NCBI RefSeq assembly: GCF_022095615.2
Contig: NZ_CP155559.1
Location: forward strand, 4,399,501-4,463,500
From: Bacillus thuringiensis
GTDB taxonomy: Bacteria; Bacillota; Bacilli; Bacillales; Bacillaceae_G
Length of the DNA stretch: 64,000 nt
Reading direction: 5' to 3'
The notes beneath the pieces are model-generated. The model was not told the DNA's origin, did not search any database, and worked only from the letters and a program-made list of their open reading frames with translations. Within the stretch, counting starts at the first letter, position 1. Every line of letters begins with the position of its first letter. The position numbers and the translations under genes are program-made. Shown one piece after another: positions 16,155 through 25,700 of the stretch.

Positions 16155-17270
16155 ATGAAAGATCCACGCATTGAAAAGTTAGCATACAATTTAATTAACT
16201 ACTCTATTCGCTTACAAAAAGGCGAAAAAGTATTAATTGAAAACTTTGGCTTACAAAAAGAACTTGTAACTGCACTTGTAAAAGAAGCATATGCAGCTGG
16301 TGGTTTCCCATTCGTTTCTTTAAAAGATCATCAAGTAGATCGCTCTTTATTAATGGGTGCTACTGAAGAACATTTCGAACAAATCGCTGCGTATGAAGCA
16401 AGCGTAATGAAAGATATGGACGCTTATATCGGCCTTCGCTCTGGCGATAACATTAACGAACAAGCTGACGTACCAAGTGAAAGAATGCAAATTCACGGTC
16501 AAACAGTTGGTAAGAAAGTTCATAGAGACATCCGCGTTCCGAAAACACGCTGGGTTGTTCTTCGCTACCCAAATGCTTCTATGGCGCAGCTTGCTAAAAT
16601 GAGCACAGAAGCTTTCGAAGACTTCTACTTCGAAGTTTGTAACTTAGACTACGGTAAAATGGATAAGGCGATGGATAGCCTTGTTACATTAATGAATAAA
16701 ACAGATAAAGTTCGCTTAACTGGTCCTGGAACTGACTTAACATTCTCTATTAAAGACATTCCAGCTATTAAATGCTCAGGTCATTTAAATATTCCAGACG
16801 GTGAAGTATACTCTGCACCAGTTCGCGATTCTGTTAACGGTACAGTTTCTTACAATACACCATCTCCTTACAACGGTTATACATTTGAGAATGTACAACT
16901 TAAGTTTGAGAATGGTCAAATCGTTGAAGCAACTGCAAACGATACAGAGCGCATTAACAAAATCTTCGATACAGACGAAGGCGCACGCTTCGTTGGTGAG
17001 TTCGCAATCGGCGTAAATCCATACATCTTACATCCAATGGGAGATATCCTATTCGATGAAAAAATCGATGGCAGCTTCCACTTCACTCCTGGACAAGCTT
17101 ACGACGATGCATGGAACGGCAACAACTCGAACATCCACTGGGATTTAGTATGCATCCAGCGCCCTGAATACGGCGGCGGCGAAATTTACTTCGACGACGT
17201 ACTGATCCGTAAAGACGGACGCTTCGTTGTATCTGAACTAGAAGCTTTAAACCCAGAGAACTTAAAATAA
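16155..17270 (+). CDS. M29-family aminopeptidase
   Basis: A 371-residue cytosolic metalloaminopeptidase of the thermophilic-aminopeptidase family (AmpS/PepS/AmpT type). It has the N-terminal LAYNLINYSIRLQKGEKVLIE domain and the C-terminal catalytic region with GEFAIGVNP, HPMGDILFDEKIDGSFHF and SNIHWDLV, which supply the Glu, His and Asp ligands for two divalent metals. At 371 residues it is shorter than the roughly 410 of typical AmpS but matches a common cereus-group form as I recall it. A TAGGGAGG ribosome site precedes the ATG. Followed at once by a strong bidirectional terminator. Confidence 0.9.
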   Translation: MKDPRIEKLAYNLINYSIRLQKGEKVLIENFGLQKELVTALVKEAYAAGGFPFVSLKDHQVDRSLLMGATEEHFEQIAAYEASVMKDMDAYIGLRSGDNINEQADVPSERMQIHGQTVGKKVHRDIRVPKTRWVVLRYPNASMAQLAKMSTEAFEDFYFEVCNLDYGKMDKAMDSLVTLMNKTDKVRLTGPGTDLTFSIKDIPAIKCSGHLNIPDGEVYSAPVRDSVNGTVSYNTPSPYNGYTFENVQLKFENGQIVEATANDTERINKIFDTDEGARFVGEFAIGVNPYILHPMGDILFDEKIDGSFHFTPGQAYDDAWNGNNSNIHWDLVCIQRPEYGGGEIYFDDVLIRKDGRFVVSELEALNPENLK

Positions 17271-17271
17271 T

Positions 17272-17305
17272 GAAAAACGCTCGGAATTTTCTCCGAGCGT
17301 TTTTC
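17272..17305. terminator. bidirectional terminator after the aminopeptidase gene
   Basis: A perfect 14-bp stem (17272-17285 with 17292-17305; core ACGCTCGGA/TCCGAGCGT) and a 6-base loop. A- and T-runs allow use from both sides. It overlaps the stop of the convergent gene at 17304. Confidence 0.93.
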
Positions 17306-17708
17306 ATTTCTTACCTACCATTTCTATTTTCACATTTGGGTTCTCTTTCTCGATAAGCGCCAAGAATTCATTCACATCTTGCGGCATCGCAACCATATGT
17401 ACTTTGTATGCATTCGTCGTAATTTCAAGATACTTTCCAACTTGACGAACAACTCTAATATCTTTTAATACAACATCGTCATTCAAAATGCCGTACTTCA
17501 ATACACCATTTTCTACTTTATGCTTTTTAATAAATACTTCCCAAACGAGTGGCACATTTACAAGGAAGCATAAACCCATTCCAATTAACGCTGACATCCA
17601 CTGTTCTTTATTTGCGAAAAGCATGACAAGTGGATATACGAACATAAAAACTAACGTGAAACAAACGAAAATTACTACCGACTTACTTCTTTGAATCGGA
17701 AAGTTCAT
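17304..17708 (-). CDS. membrane protein with bacterial PH-like domain
   Basis: A 134-residue protein. Two membrane helices (about 10-30 and 40-58) are followed by a small beta-rich domain (about 62-120, including GVLKYGILNDDVVLKDIRVV and YLEITTNAYKVHMVAMPQD). This resembles the bacterial PH-domain proteins of the YyaB/DUF1200 type. The frame is open from 17723, but GGGGGTG lies 5 bases before the ATG at 17708. Role unknown; a lone gene between terminators. Confidence 0.7.
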   Translation of the reverse strand: MNFPIQRSKSVVIFVCFTLVFMFVYPLVMLFANKEQWMSALIGMGLCFLVNVPLVWEVFIKKHKVENGVLKYGILNDDVVLKDIRVVRQVGKYLEITTNAYKVHMVAMPQDVNEFLALIEKENPNVKIEMVGKK

Positions 17709-17754
17709 ACCTACACCCCCCAACCTAAATTATACCACTTTTTCCATTTTAGTC

Positions 17755-17782
17755 ATAAAAAAGGCCATTTCTGAATGACCTT
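17755..17782 (-). terminator. terminator of the acetyltransferase pair
   Basis: AAGGCCATT (17761-17769) pairs with AATGACCTT (17774-17782) with one mismatch; the minus strand continues into six T. It lies just after the stop at 17784. Confidence 0.7.
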
Positions 17783-17783
17783 C

Positions 17784-18275
17784 TCACACGATATACCTAT
17801 AGAATTTCTTATCTACCTGTAACACTGGAAAACTTTTTGGCAACTCGTCTATACTCACACTTTGGAAATTATTCTTTTCATAAAAACGATGCGCTGCTAA
17901 AAATTTCACTGTCGTTCCTAAGTAAATATCTTTCAGCTTTTTATTCTCAGCCCACGAAATTGCTGTTTGGAGCAACTTATGTGATGCGCCCCACTCTTTT
18001 CCGCGAAGTTCTTTTTTTACGAACATTTTCCTTAGCGCTACTTGATCGTTCCCAATATCTAATAAAGCTACTGTTCCAACTACTTTCCCATCATAAGTTG
18101 CAACCCAAAAGTTTCCATAATCCCTTTGATAGAACGTTTCTATTTCAAGTAAGTCTGGCTGCTCTTCTTTCGTAATGGGAACATTGTACTCTTTTTGCTG
18201 AATATGAACGATAAGATCTACTACTTCATCTTGAAACGTACTTTCATACGGAATAATGCGTATCTTCTCGTTCAT
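17784..18275 (-). CDS. GNAT-family N-acetyltransferase
   Basis: A 163-residue acetyltransferase. The acetyl-CoA-binding segment is VALRKMFVKKELRGKEWGASHKLL (motif A, about 85-108; R/K-G-x-x-x-G-like RGKEWGAS), followed by a motif-B stretch FYEKNNFQSV. Substrate unknown. The ATG at 18275 overlaps the stop of the upstream acetyltransferase (ATGA) and has GAAGGAGATTCG before it, so the two genes form a coupled pair. Confidence 0.85.
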   Translation of the reverse strand: MNEKIRIIPYESTFQDEVVDLIVHIQQKEYNVPITKEEQPDLLEIETFYQRDYGNFWVATYDGKVVGTVALLDIGNDQVALRKMFVKKELRGKEWGASHKLLQTAISWAENKKLKDIYLGTTVKFLAAHRFYEKNNFQSVSIDELPKSFPVLQVDKKFYRYIV

Positions 18276-18820
18276 CGAATCTCCTTCCATTCTGAAGCTA
18301 GTAAACTATATACAGCGATATCGTGAAAATGATCGTATAGCCACTCTTCATCTCTTAAAATACCATCTAGCTTAAATCCTAAACGCTCTGGAATAGCGCG
18401 GCTTTTCACATTCTCAACACCGCATCTAATTTCCATTTTATTTAATTTTAAATTCTCAAATGCATAGTAAATTACAGCCTTCACACTACGCGTCATAATG
18501 CCTTTCCCGCCAGCATCTTCTGCAAGGTAATATCCGAGACTCGCCGCTTTCTTCCCCCAACTTACCGGATGAATGCCTACCATCCCAACGAGCTTTCCTT
18601 TATAACGTATACCACTTTCAAAACCGTCTCCCTCTGCAAACTTCTTTAACCACATCGGACAAATTTCATCATACGCACCAGCAGATTTCATCCCATCTAC
18701 CCAAGGGAGCCATCTTCGTAAATGATTACGGTTTTGGTCTATTAATTGATATAGTTCCTCTTTATGATGCTTCTCTAATAACTGTAATTCGATTTCGTCA
18801 TCTACTCGAAGTGTGAACAT
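18272..18820 (-). CDS. RimJ/RimL-like GNAT acetyltransferase (YdaF-like)
   Basis: A 182-residue acetyltransferase in the RimL/YdaF branch, whose members acetylate the N-termini of ribosomal proteins or small amines. Visible features: the N-terminal LRRWLPWVDGMKS segment, ASLGYYLAEDAGGKGIMTRSV (acetyl-CoA loop AGGKGIMT) and NLKLNKMEIRCGVENVKSR, with the conserved asparagine seen in this branch, then IPERLGFKLDGILRDEE. Length is typical. It is first of a two-gene unit, overlapping the next gene by 4 bases. Confidence 0.88.
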   Translation of the reverse strand: MFTLRVDDEIELQLLEKHHKEELYQLIDQNRNHLRRWLPWVDGMKSAGAYDEICPMWLKKFAEGDGFESGIRYKGKLVGMVGIHPVSWGKKAASLGYYLAEDAGGKGIMTRSVKAVIYYAFENLKLNKMEIRCGVENVKSRAIPERLGFKLDGILRDEEWLYDHFHDIAVYSLLASEWKEIR

Positions 18821-18899
18821 GCTTTTTAGCCCCTTTTATTTTTCTTATTATTCTAACACTTACAGATGAAAAATGTTAAATATTCACACTTTTTTCGGT

Positions 18900-18928
18900 T
18901 TGATATAAGAACAACAACTATATATGAT
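18900..18928 (+). promoter_or_regulatory. padR promoter
   Basis: -35 TTGATA (18900-18905) and -10 TATGAT (18923-18928), each 5 of 6 to consensus, are separated by an ideal 17 bases. The -10 lies wholly inside the left arm of the large palindrome. Confidence 0.75.
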
Positions 18929-18955
18929 TGATATCTAGATATGAATCATATATAG
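18918..18955. promoter_or_regulatory. 38-bp palindromic operator, probably for the PadR-type repressor
   Basis: The outer arms CTATATATGATT (18918-18929) and AATCATATATAG (18944-18955) are perfect complements. The centre ATATCTAGATAT (18931-18942) is itself a perfect palindrome. Only one pair, G18930/G18943, is mismatched. It overlaps the -10 box and ends 7 bases before the PadR start codon, so binding should block transcription: classical negative autoregulation, inferred from position. Confidence 0.75.
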
Positions 18956-18962
18956 TTAAAGT

Positions 18963-19307
18963 ATGGAAAAAAATGATAATTTTATAATTCAATTACGTAA
19001 AGGTGTTTTTGATCTCGCTATTTTATCTTTAATACGTAAACAACCTATGTACGGATACGAAATTACAAGTGCATTACAAGATATCCCTGTGTTTCATATC
19101 CCAAACGGTTCGATTTACCCTATATTAAATCGAATCACGAAAAACAATTGGGCTATTTCCTATTGGGAAGAGTCTGGTGATGGCCCAAAAAGAAAATACT
19201 ATCGCATTACAGACGAAGGGAGAGAAATTTTAAATAGTCGCTTACATGATTATGATGCAGTGTATCATGCTCTAATGTTACTAGCTAAAGGAGAGGATAA
19301 AAAATGA
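18963..19307 (+). CDS. PadR-family transcriptional regulator
   Basis: A 114-residue winged-helix regulator of the short PadR-s2 type. It has DLAILSLIRKQPMYGYEITSAL (helix-turn-helix entry), IPNGSIYPILNRI (recognition helix), the wing GDGPKRKYYRITDEGRE and a short C-terminal dimerisation helix. Family members repress their own operon until a ligand or cell-envelope stress relieves binding. No Shine-Dalgarno site precedes the ATG, which is unusual in this window; the 5' leader is only about 28 bases. Overlaps the next gene by 4 bases (ATGA). Confidence 0.93.
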   Translation: MEKNDNFIIQLRKGVFDLAILSLIRKQPMYGYEITSALQDIPVFHIPNGSIYPILNRITKNNWAISYWEESGDGPKRKYYRITDEGREILNSRLHDYDAVYHALMLLAKGEDKK

Positions 19308-19966
19308 ACAAAGAACAATTCTTTTCAAATGAACTCATTACTTCTTTCTTACATGATCTTCATAAAGGTTTAATGAACTTACCTGCGTCAGCAAGAGAAC
19401 AACATGTGCTAGAGATCAAATCGGATTTATATGAAAATGCATTAAGTAAAGAAAGTGAAGGGATACCATTAGCAAGCATCCCTTCACAAGTCATTGAAGA
19501 ATTTCTTCCTCCAAAAGAATTAGCAAAGGAAATTGCAGTAGAATATACAGATGCTATTCAAAATGTACAGCAATCTACAAATACATTTATTAAATATTAT
19601 TCTGGCCTATCTATCGGTCCACTTGGCGCTCTATCAGTGCCTATTGTACTAGGCTTCATCAACATTTCAGCTAATTTGCCATTTGTACTAGCTTTTATAG
19701 CAAGTAACATTTGGTTTATCTGTAGAGAAAACCATTGGAATACAGATTTATTAAAATACTTTAAAACAATAATTTCCATTAGCTCAAGGCTTTTAATCGC
19801 TCTTCCGTTTACTTTTTTCGCCATTCGAATTATGATAACAAAACAATTCGATATGTTTTCATTCTATTATTTAATTGGATATGTACTTTTTAGTTCAATT
19901 TATATCGTTTTGTTAAAACAACTCTACAAAAAGAATAAACAATACCAACATATCAACGCCTTTTAA
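19304..19966 (+). CDS. HAAS-domain membrane protein
   Basis: A 220-residue protein coupled to padR. The N-terminal helical part (about 1-85; FLHDLHKGLMNLPASAREQHVLEIKSD style repeats, then FLPPKELAKEIAVEY) matches the HAAS/DUF1700 type that is habitually encoded next to PadR regulators. It is followed by four hydrophobic segments (about 103-120, 122-140, 158-176 and 184-203). Family knowledge: such pairs are thought to sense or respond at the membrane. A GGAGAGG ribosome site lies inside the end of padR. A terminator follows. Confidence 0.78.
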   Translation: MNKEQFFSNELITSFLHDLHKGLMNLPASAREQHVLEIKSDLYENALSKESEGIPLASIPSQVIEEFLPPKELAKEIAVEYTDAIQNVQQSTNTFIKYYSGLSIGPLGALSVPIVLGFINISANLPFVLAFIASNIWFICRENHWNTDLLKYFKTIISISSRLLIALPFTFFAIRIMITKQFDMFSFYYLIGYVLFSSIYIVLLKQLYKKNKQYQHINAF

Positions 19967-19984
19967 AATATATTGAACACAACA

Positions 19985-20016
19985 AAAAGACGCACAGCCA
20001 CAGCTATGCGTCTTTT
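19985..20016. terminator. terminator between padR operon and murC
   Basis: AAAAGACGCA (19985-19994) pairs with TGCGTCTTTT (20007-20016), with an AGC/GCT extension inside the loop. It lies between convergent genes and can serve both. Confidence 0.85.
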
Positions 20017-20019
20017 CTA

Positions 20020-21330
20020 TTATTTCTCTGCAACTTGAACTTCTTTTACGTAAGCTGCTTCGAATTTTTGGATGTCTCCTGCGCCCATGAAAATTAGAAC
20101 GCCGTTTTTGTGTTTCTTTAATACATCCGTTGTTGTATCTGTAATTAGTTCTGCACCATCAATACGCTTTTGCAGATCTTCGATTGTTAATTCACCTTTG
20201 TTTTCGCGTGCTGATCCGAAAATATCACATAAGTATACTTGGTCAGCTTTGCTTAGACTTTCAGCGAACTCATCTAAAAATTTTTCTGTACGTGAGAATG
20301 TATGTGGCTGGAATACAGCGACAACTTCACGCTCTGGGTGTTTTTGACGAGCTGCTTCAATCGTTGCATTAATTTCTGTCGGATGGTGTGCGTAGTCATC
20401 GATAATAACTTGCTCTCCCATTGGCTTTTCATTAAAGCGACGTTTTACGCCTTCAAAAGTTGTTAGCTGATGCTTAACTGCTTCTACATCAACGTTTTCA
20501 TAATGGCAAAGCGCGATTACTGCTAATGCATTTAATACGCTGTGATTGCCGTATCCTGTAATTTTGAACGTGTCATAGTACGTATTACGAACGAATACAT
20601 CGAAAATAGTACCATCTGTTCTCTTTTGAATGTTACGTGCTTGGAAATCATTATCTTCTCCAAATCCATAGAAAATAACAGGTACTTTCGCTTGAATTTT
20701 TTGAAGTTCTTCATCATCTCCACATGCAATAATGCCCTTTTTCACTTGCAATGCCATCTCTTGGAATGCATTGAATACATCATTGATATCTGAGAAATAA
20801 TCTGGATGATCAAAATCAATGTTTGTCATAATCGCATAGTCTGGATTGTAAGACAAGAAATGACGACGATACTCACAAGCTTCAAATACAAAATACTTAC
20901 TATTTTCTACCCCATGCCCTGTTCCATCTCCAATAAGGTAAGATGTAGGGTGTGCACCTTGCATTACATGGGCTAACAAACCAGTTGTTGATGTTTTTCC
21001 ATGTGCACCAGTTACAGCAACACTTGTGTATTGGTTCATAAGGTCACCTAAGAAGTGATGGTAACGATGTACCGGGATGTTTAATTCTTTTGCTGCTACG
21101 ATTTCTTCATGCGTATCAGGAAACGCATTTCCTGCAATAATCACTTGTCCTTCTTTTACATTATTTTTATCAAAAGGAAGGATCGAGATATTACGCTTTT
21201 CCAACGCTGTTTGTGTAAAGAAACGCTTTTCATAATCAGACCCTTGAACAGTATGCTTCATGTCATGAAGAATTTGAGCTAATGAACTCATTCCTGTTCC
21301 TTTAATTCCTACAAAATGGTAAACTGTCAT
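20020..21330 (-). CDS. murC: UDP-N-acetylmuramate-L-alanine ligase
   Basis: Adds L-Ala to UDP-MurNAc, the first amino-acid step of the peptidoglycan stem. The 436-residue cytosolic enzyme has the three Mur-ligase domains: the UDP-binding Rossmann domain with [16 protein letters not shown] (about 5-20), the ATPase domain with GAHGKTST (about 107-114) and FDHPDYF, and the C-terminal domain with [10 protein letters not shown] and [10 protein letters not shown]. All motifs are intact. The position between sftA and the ytx region matches B. subtilis. An AGGTTC site precedes the ATG. Confidence 0.97.
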   Translation of the reverse strand: MTVYHFVGIKGTGMSSLAQILHDMKHTVQGSDYEKRFFTQTALEKRNISILPFDKNNVKEGQVIIAGNAFPDTHEEIVAAKELNIPVHRYHHFLGDLMNQYTSVAVTGAHGKTSTTGLLAHVMQGAHPTSYLIGDGTGHGVENSKYFVFEACEYRRHFLSYNPDYAIMTNIDFDHPDYFSDINDVFNAFQEMALQVKKGIIACGDDEELQKIQAKVPVIFYGFGEDNDFQARNIQKRTDGTIFDVFVRNTYYDTFKITGYGNHSVLNALAVIALCHYENVDVEAVKHQLTTFEGVKRRFNEKPMGEQVIIDDYAHHPTEINATIEAARQKHPEREVVAVFQPHTFSRTEKFLDEFAESLSKADQVYLCDIFGSARENKGELTIEDLQKRIDGAELITDTTTDVLKKHKNGVLIFMGAGDIQKFEAAYVKEVQVAEK

Positions 21331-21540
21331 CTTAAAGAACCTCCAACATTTCGAACTAATACAACGGCCTATCTATAAGACAGTATATGAATCTTTTCTT
21401 ATTTTGGTAATCATCATACATTTTTGATGTAGTGAAGTTTTTCTTTCCCTTCACTTATCAGGATAAACTCGTACGTACTTCTTTTTATGTCCATAACAAA
21501 TCCATTATAGCAAAAAAGAAGCCGCTATACTATGATAACA

Positions 21541-21576
21541 GAAAAACTGATAGGGTCAATCACCTATCAGTTTTTC
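21541..21576. terminator. terminator after the nicotinate phosphoribosyltransferase-like gene
   Basis: A perfect 14-bp stem GAAAAACTGATAGG (21541-21554) / CCTATCAGTTTTTC (21563-21576) with an 8-base loop. It lies 7 bases beyond the stop of the minus-strand gene. The rest of 21331-21540 holds the murC leader and nothing else I can identify. Confidence 0.88.
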
Positions 21577-21582
21577 TCTCTT

Positions 21583-22701
21583 TTACATATCTTCTCTTTT
21601 TTCTAATTGAACACGCTCTAAACGTGGGTTTGGACGATATTTACGACCAGCTTTCGCTTCTGGTTTTCCATTTAATTCTACGTTATCACCAGTAAAGCCA
21701 ATATTCATTTTTAATAAACTACTTCCTACTCCGTATATATCAACAGGTACGTTTTGAGCTTCAAATTCACGAATACGCTTCTCATCAAATCCACCAGTTA
21801 CAACGATGTCTACATGCTGGAATCCTTCTTCATCAAGTGCTTTACGAAGTGCGAATACAAGCGATGGGTTTACACCACGTGGATCGAATGTTCCAAGTAC
21901 TTCTGGGTGGCGAATGAAGTATTGATCAATCATCGTGCGCGACGTATCTACACGTACACCTTTTAATGTTGATCCAAATTCACGCGCTACGCGAAGTGCA
22001 TCTGTAATGACATCATTGTTGTAATCAATTAATACAACTAATTCATCTTCTGGGAATTTCTTATGATATGCTTTTGCCGCTTCCACAACATCACCATTAA
22101 ACATTTGAATTAATGCGTGAGGCATTGTCCCCATACCACTCTTGCCCCACCATTCATTCATCGCATGCGTCGCTTGTGCGCTCATACCTCCGATGTATGC
22201 TGCATAACCGTCACCAGCTTGTTGTGTATAATGATCGTCACGATCTCCCATGAAAATAACTGGTTTTTCTTTATCTACGCTACGTGCAGCTTGGACAACG
22301 TTATATACGTTTGTCGCAACTGATGTACGACGTGCTAAAATTCCATCAATGACACCTTCTAAAAAACCAAAATTTTCATAAGGACCATGAATTGTTAACA
22401 CTGTTTCAAACGGACTAATATTATCGCCATCTTTTAAAGAGTTAATTTCAAGTTCCTCAGGATTTTTGGCGAATGTTTGTAGCAACGCAATCACTTCATC
22501 TGTTCCGCAAAGAACTGCATTTTCCTTTTGGAAAAATTGCATCGTCACAACACTTTTCGGGCGAAATTCTTCAATGATTTCTCTAGTCTTTAAAAAGTAA
22601 ACGGCAGAGAACCATCCTTCTCCAACACGTTCGTCAAATTTAAATGTTCTATTTGTTAGTCTATTTATTTCACCTTTTAATTTTAATTCAATTTCTTTCA
22701 T
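21583..22701 (-). CDS. nicotinate phosphoribosyltransferase-family protein
   Basis: A 372-residue protein of the nicotinate/nicotinamide phosphoribosyltransferase superfamily, which makes nicotinate mononucleotide from nicotinate and PRPP in NAD salvage. The region ILARRTSVATNVYNVV, FMGDRDDHYTQQ and the barrel segments VVLIDYNNDVITDAL, LKGVRVDTSRTM and VDIVVTGGFDEKRI fit the family. At 372 residues it belongs to a short subgroup; the main B. subtilis PncB is about 490. The activity is therefore likely but not certain. It sits alone between sftA and murC, an insertion relative to B. subtilis as I recall it. Confidence 0.8.
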   Translation of the reverse strand: MKEIELKLKGEINRLTNRTFKFDERVGEGWFSAVYFLKTREIIEEFRPKSVVTMQFFQKENAVLCGTDEVIALLQTFAKNPEELEINSLKDGDNISPFETVLTIHGPYENFGFLEGVIDGILARRTSVATNVYNVVQAARSVDKEKPVIFMGDRDDHYTQQAGDGYAAYIGGMSAQATHAMNEWWGKSGMGTMPHALIQMFNGDVVEAAKAYHKKFPEDELVVLIDYNNDVITDALRVAREFGSTLKGVRVDTSRTMIDQYFIRHPEVLGTFDPRGVNPSLVFALRKALDEEGFQHVDIVVTGGFDEKRIREFEAQNVPVDIYGVGSSLLKMNIGFTGDNVELNGKPEAKAGRKYRPNPRLERVQLEKREDM

Positions 22702-22762
22702 GTCGCTTTACTCCCTACTTTACTATCCAACATTTTCTATTAGTATACAGCAAAACCGTTTA

Positions 22763-25700
22763 CTATACATTTGTTTCCTGCATAGCAGCGAATTCATCCT
22801 CAGAAATAAGGACATCTCTCGGCTTCGTTCCTCTTCCTTCAGAAATAATCCCTTGCGATTCCATCTCTTCAATGAGACGTGCCGCGCGATTATAACCGAT
22901 GCGGAATTTTCGCTGTACAGAAGATGTGGACGCTCCCCCTTGTTCTACAACAAATTGACATGCATCAAAGAACAATTCGTCTTCCGACTCAGCTTGTTCT
23001 GTTTTCGCTAATAAATCCTCTTGCTTAAATAAGTAATTCGGCTTCATTTGCTTTCTCACATGATCAACTGTTTTCTCAATCTCATCATCCGATACATATA
23101 CACCTTGTACACGAACTGGTTTAGACGTACCGTTTCCTAAAAATAGCATATCACCACGGCCAAGTAATTTCTCCGCGCCCCCAATATCAATAATCGTACG
23201 CGAATCAACTTGAGATGATACAGTAAACGCAATACGCGTTGGAATGTTTGACTTAATTAAACCTGTAATAACATCTACAGACGGACGCTGCGTTGCTACT
23301 AATAAATGAATACCACAAGCACGTGCTTTTTGCGCAATACGACAAATCGCTTCCTCCACATCACCAGGTGCTACCATCATTAAATCGGCTAACTCGTCAA
23401 TGACAATAACGATATAAGGTAATGTCTCTCCTGGAATTTCTCGCCCACTTACAATCGTATTGTAACGAGTTAAATCACGAGCACCCGCGTGCGCAAACAA
23501 TTCATAACGACGCTCCATTTCTTCAACTGCCCACTTTAATGCAGCTGTAGCAGCCTTTACATCCGTAATAACAGGTGCTACAAGATGTGGAACAGAATTG
23601 TATGGTGCAAGCTCAACCATCTTCGGATCAATTAACATTAACTTCACTTCATGCGGTTTTGCTTTATATAAAATGCTCGTTAAAATTGCGTTAATACACA
23701 CACTTTTACCAGAACCTGTTGCACCCGCAATAAGTCCGTGTGGCATTTTTCGAATATCCGTTACAATTGGATCGCCTGAAATATCAAGCCCTAGCGCAAC
23801 TGTAAGCGGTGATTCGCTCTTTGTAAACACAGGACTTCTTAAAATTTCACGAAGGAATACTGGCTTACTTTCTTTGTTTGGAACTTCGATTCCAATCGCA
23901 CTCTTCCCCGGAATCGGCGCTTCAATACGAATATCTTTCGCAGCCAAACTCAGCTTAATATCATCACTTAAATTTGTAATTTTATTTACTTTCACACCTG
24001 GGTCTGGCTGTACTTCAAAACGAGTTACCGCTGGACCTTGCGATACGTTAATAACATGTGCACCAACGTGGAAATTATTAAACGTTGTATCTAATAATTC
24101 TTTCTGTTCATTCAACCATTCCGTATTATCTAACGCTGCTTGCTGTGGAATTGATAGCAATGTTAATGGCGGAATTGCATATGTCGGTGGTGTTTGCAAT
24201 ACATTTCGTATATCGTTCTCTCTTTGATTTACAACATATGCTTTCTCTTGTACTTCCGTACTTGAAATTGGCTTTTGTACTTGCTCTGCCACTACTTGTT
24301 GCATTGGCTTTTCTTCCACTTGTGGTTCTACCACTACTTGCTGCACTGGTTTTTCTTCCACTTGTGATTCTACCACTACTTGCTGCATTGGCTTTTCTTC
24401 CACTTGTGGCTCTACCACTACTTGCTGCATTGGTCTCTCTTCCACTTGTGGTTCTACCACTACTTGCTGCACTGGTTTTTCTTCCACTTGTGATTCTACC
24501 ACTACTTGCTGCATTGGCTTTTCTTCCACTTGTGGCTCTACCACTACTTGCTGCATTGGCTTTTCTTCCACTTGTGGCTCTACCACTACTTGCTGCATTG
24601 GTCTCTCTTCCACTTGTGGTTCTACCACTACTTGCTGCACTGGTTTTTCTTCCACTTGTTGTACAGGCTTATTCTCTACTCGTTCACTCATAGAAGATTG
24701 CATTTCATTTGCTCTAGCCGCATGTCTTTCCATTAATCGCGTTCTGTCTTGTTTCAACATAACAACATTAAATGGGACATGACGCTTTTTCTCACGTTTT
24801 GGTTCTTCTTTTTGTACAGCTGGTTGCTCTTCTGCAACCGGTGTTTCCTCTACAACTCGTTGCTCTTCTGCAACTGGTGCTTCTTCTACAACTGGCGTTT
24901 CTTCTACAGTTCGTTGTTCTTCTGCAACTGGTGCTTCTTCTACAGTTCGTTGTTCTTCTGCAACTGGTGCTTCTTCTACAGTTCGTTGTTCTTCTGCAAC
25001 TGGTGCTTCTTCTGCAATTAAAACATTTGCAAAGCTTTGAACATCTTTTTTCATTTGTTCATCAGCCTCAGTAACATGTATGAACTCATTCTTTTGTTTA
25101 ATTTGTTCATTTAACAACATTTCTTGCTGCGTTTCCTCAAGTGCTACAGGTTCCGCTTCTTCTAGCTCTTCTGTTTCCGCAACTACTTCCACTTCTTCTA
25201 GAGCTTCTGTTTCTGCAATTACTTCCGCTTCCTCTAGCTCTTCTGTTTCTGCAATTACTTCCGCTTCCTCTAGCTCTTCTGTTTCTGCAATTACTTCCGC
25301 TTCCTCTAGCTCTTCTGTTTCTGCAATTACTTCCGCTTCCTCTAGCTCTTCTGTTTCTGCAACTACTTCCACTTCTTCTAGAGTTTCTGTTTCTGCAACT
25401 ACTTCCACTTCTTCTAGAGCTTCTGTTTCTGTAATTACTTCCACTTCTTCTGGAGCTTCTGTTTCCGCAACTACTTCCACTTCTTCTAGAGCTTCTGTTT
25501 CTGCAATTACTTCCACTTCTTGTAGAGCTTCTGTTTCTGTAATTACTTCCACTTCTTCTGGAGCTTCTGTTTCCGCAACTACTTCCACTTCTTCTAGAGC
25601 TTCTGTTTCTGCAATTACTTCCACTTCTTCTAGAGCTTCTGTTTCTGCAACTACTTCCACTTCTTCTAGAGTTTCTGTTTCTGCAATTACTTCCACTTCT

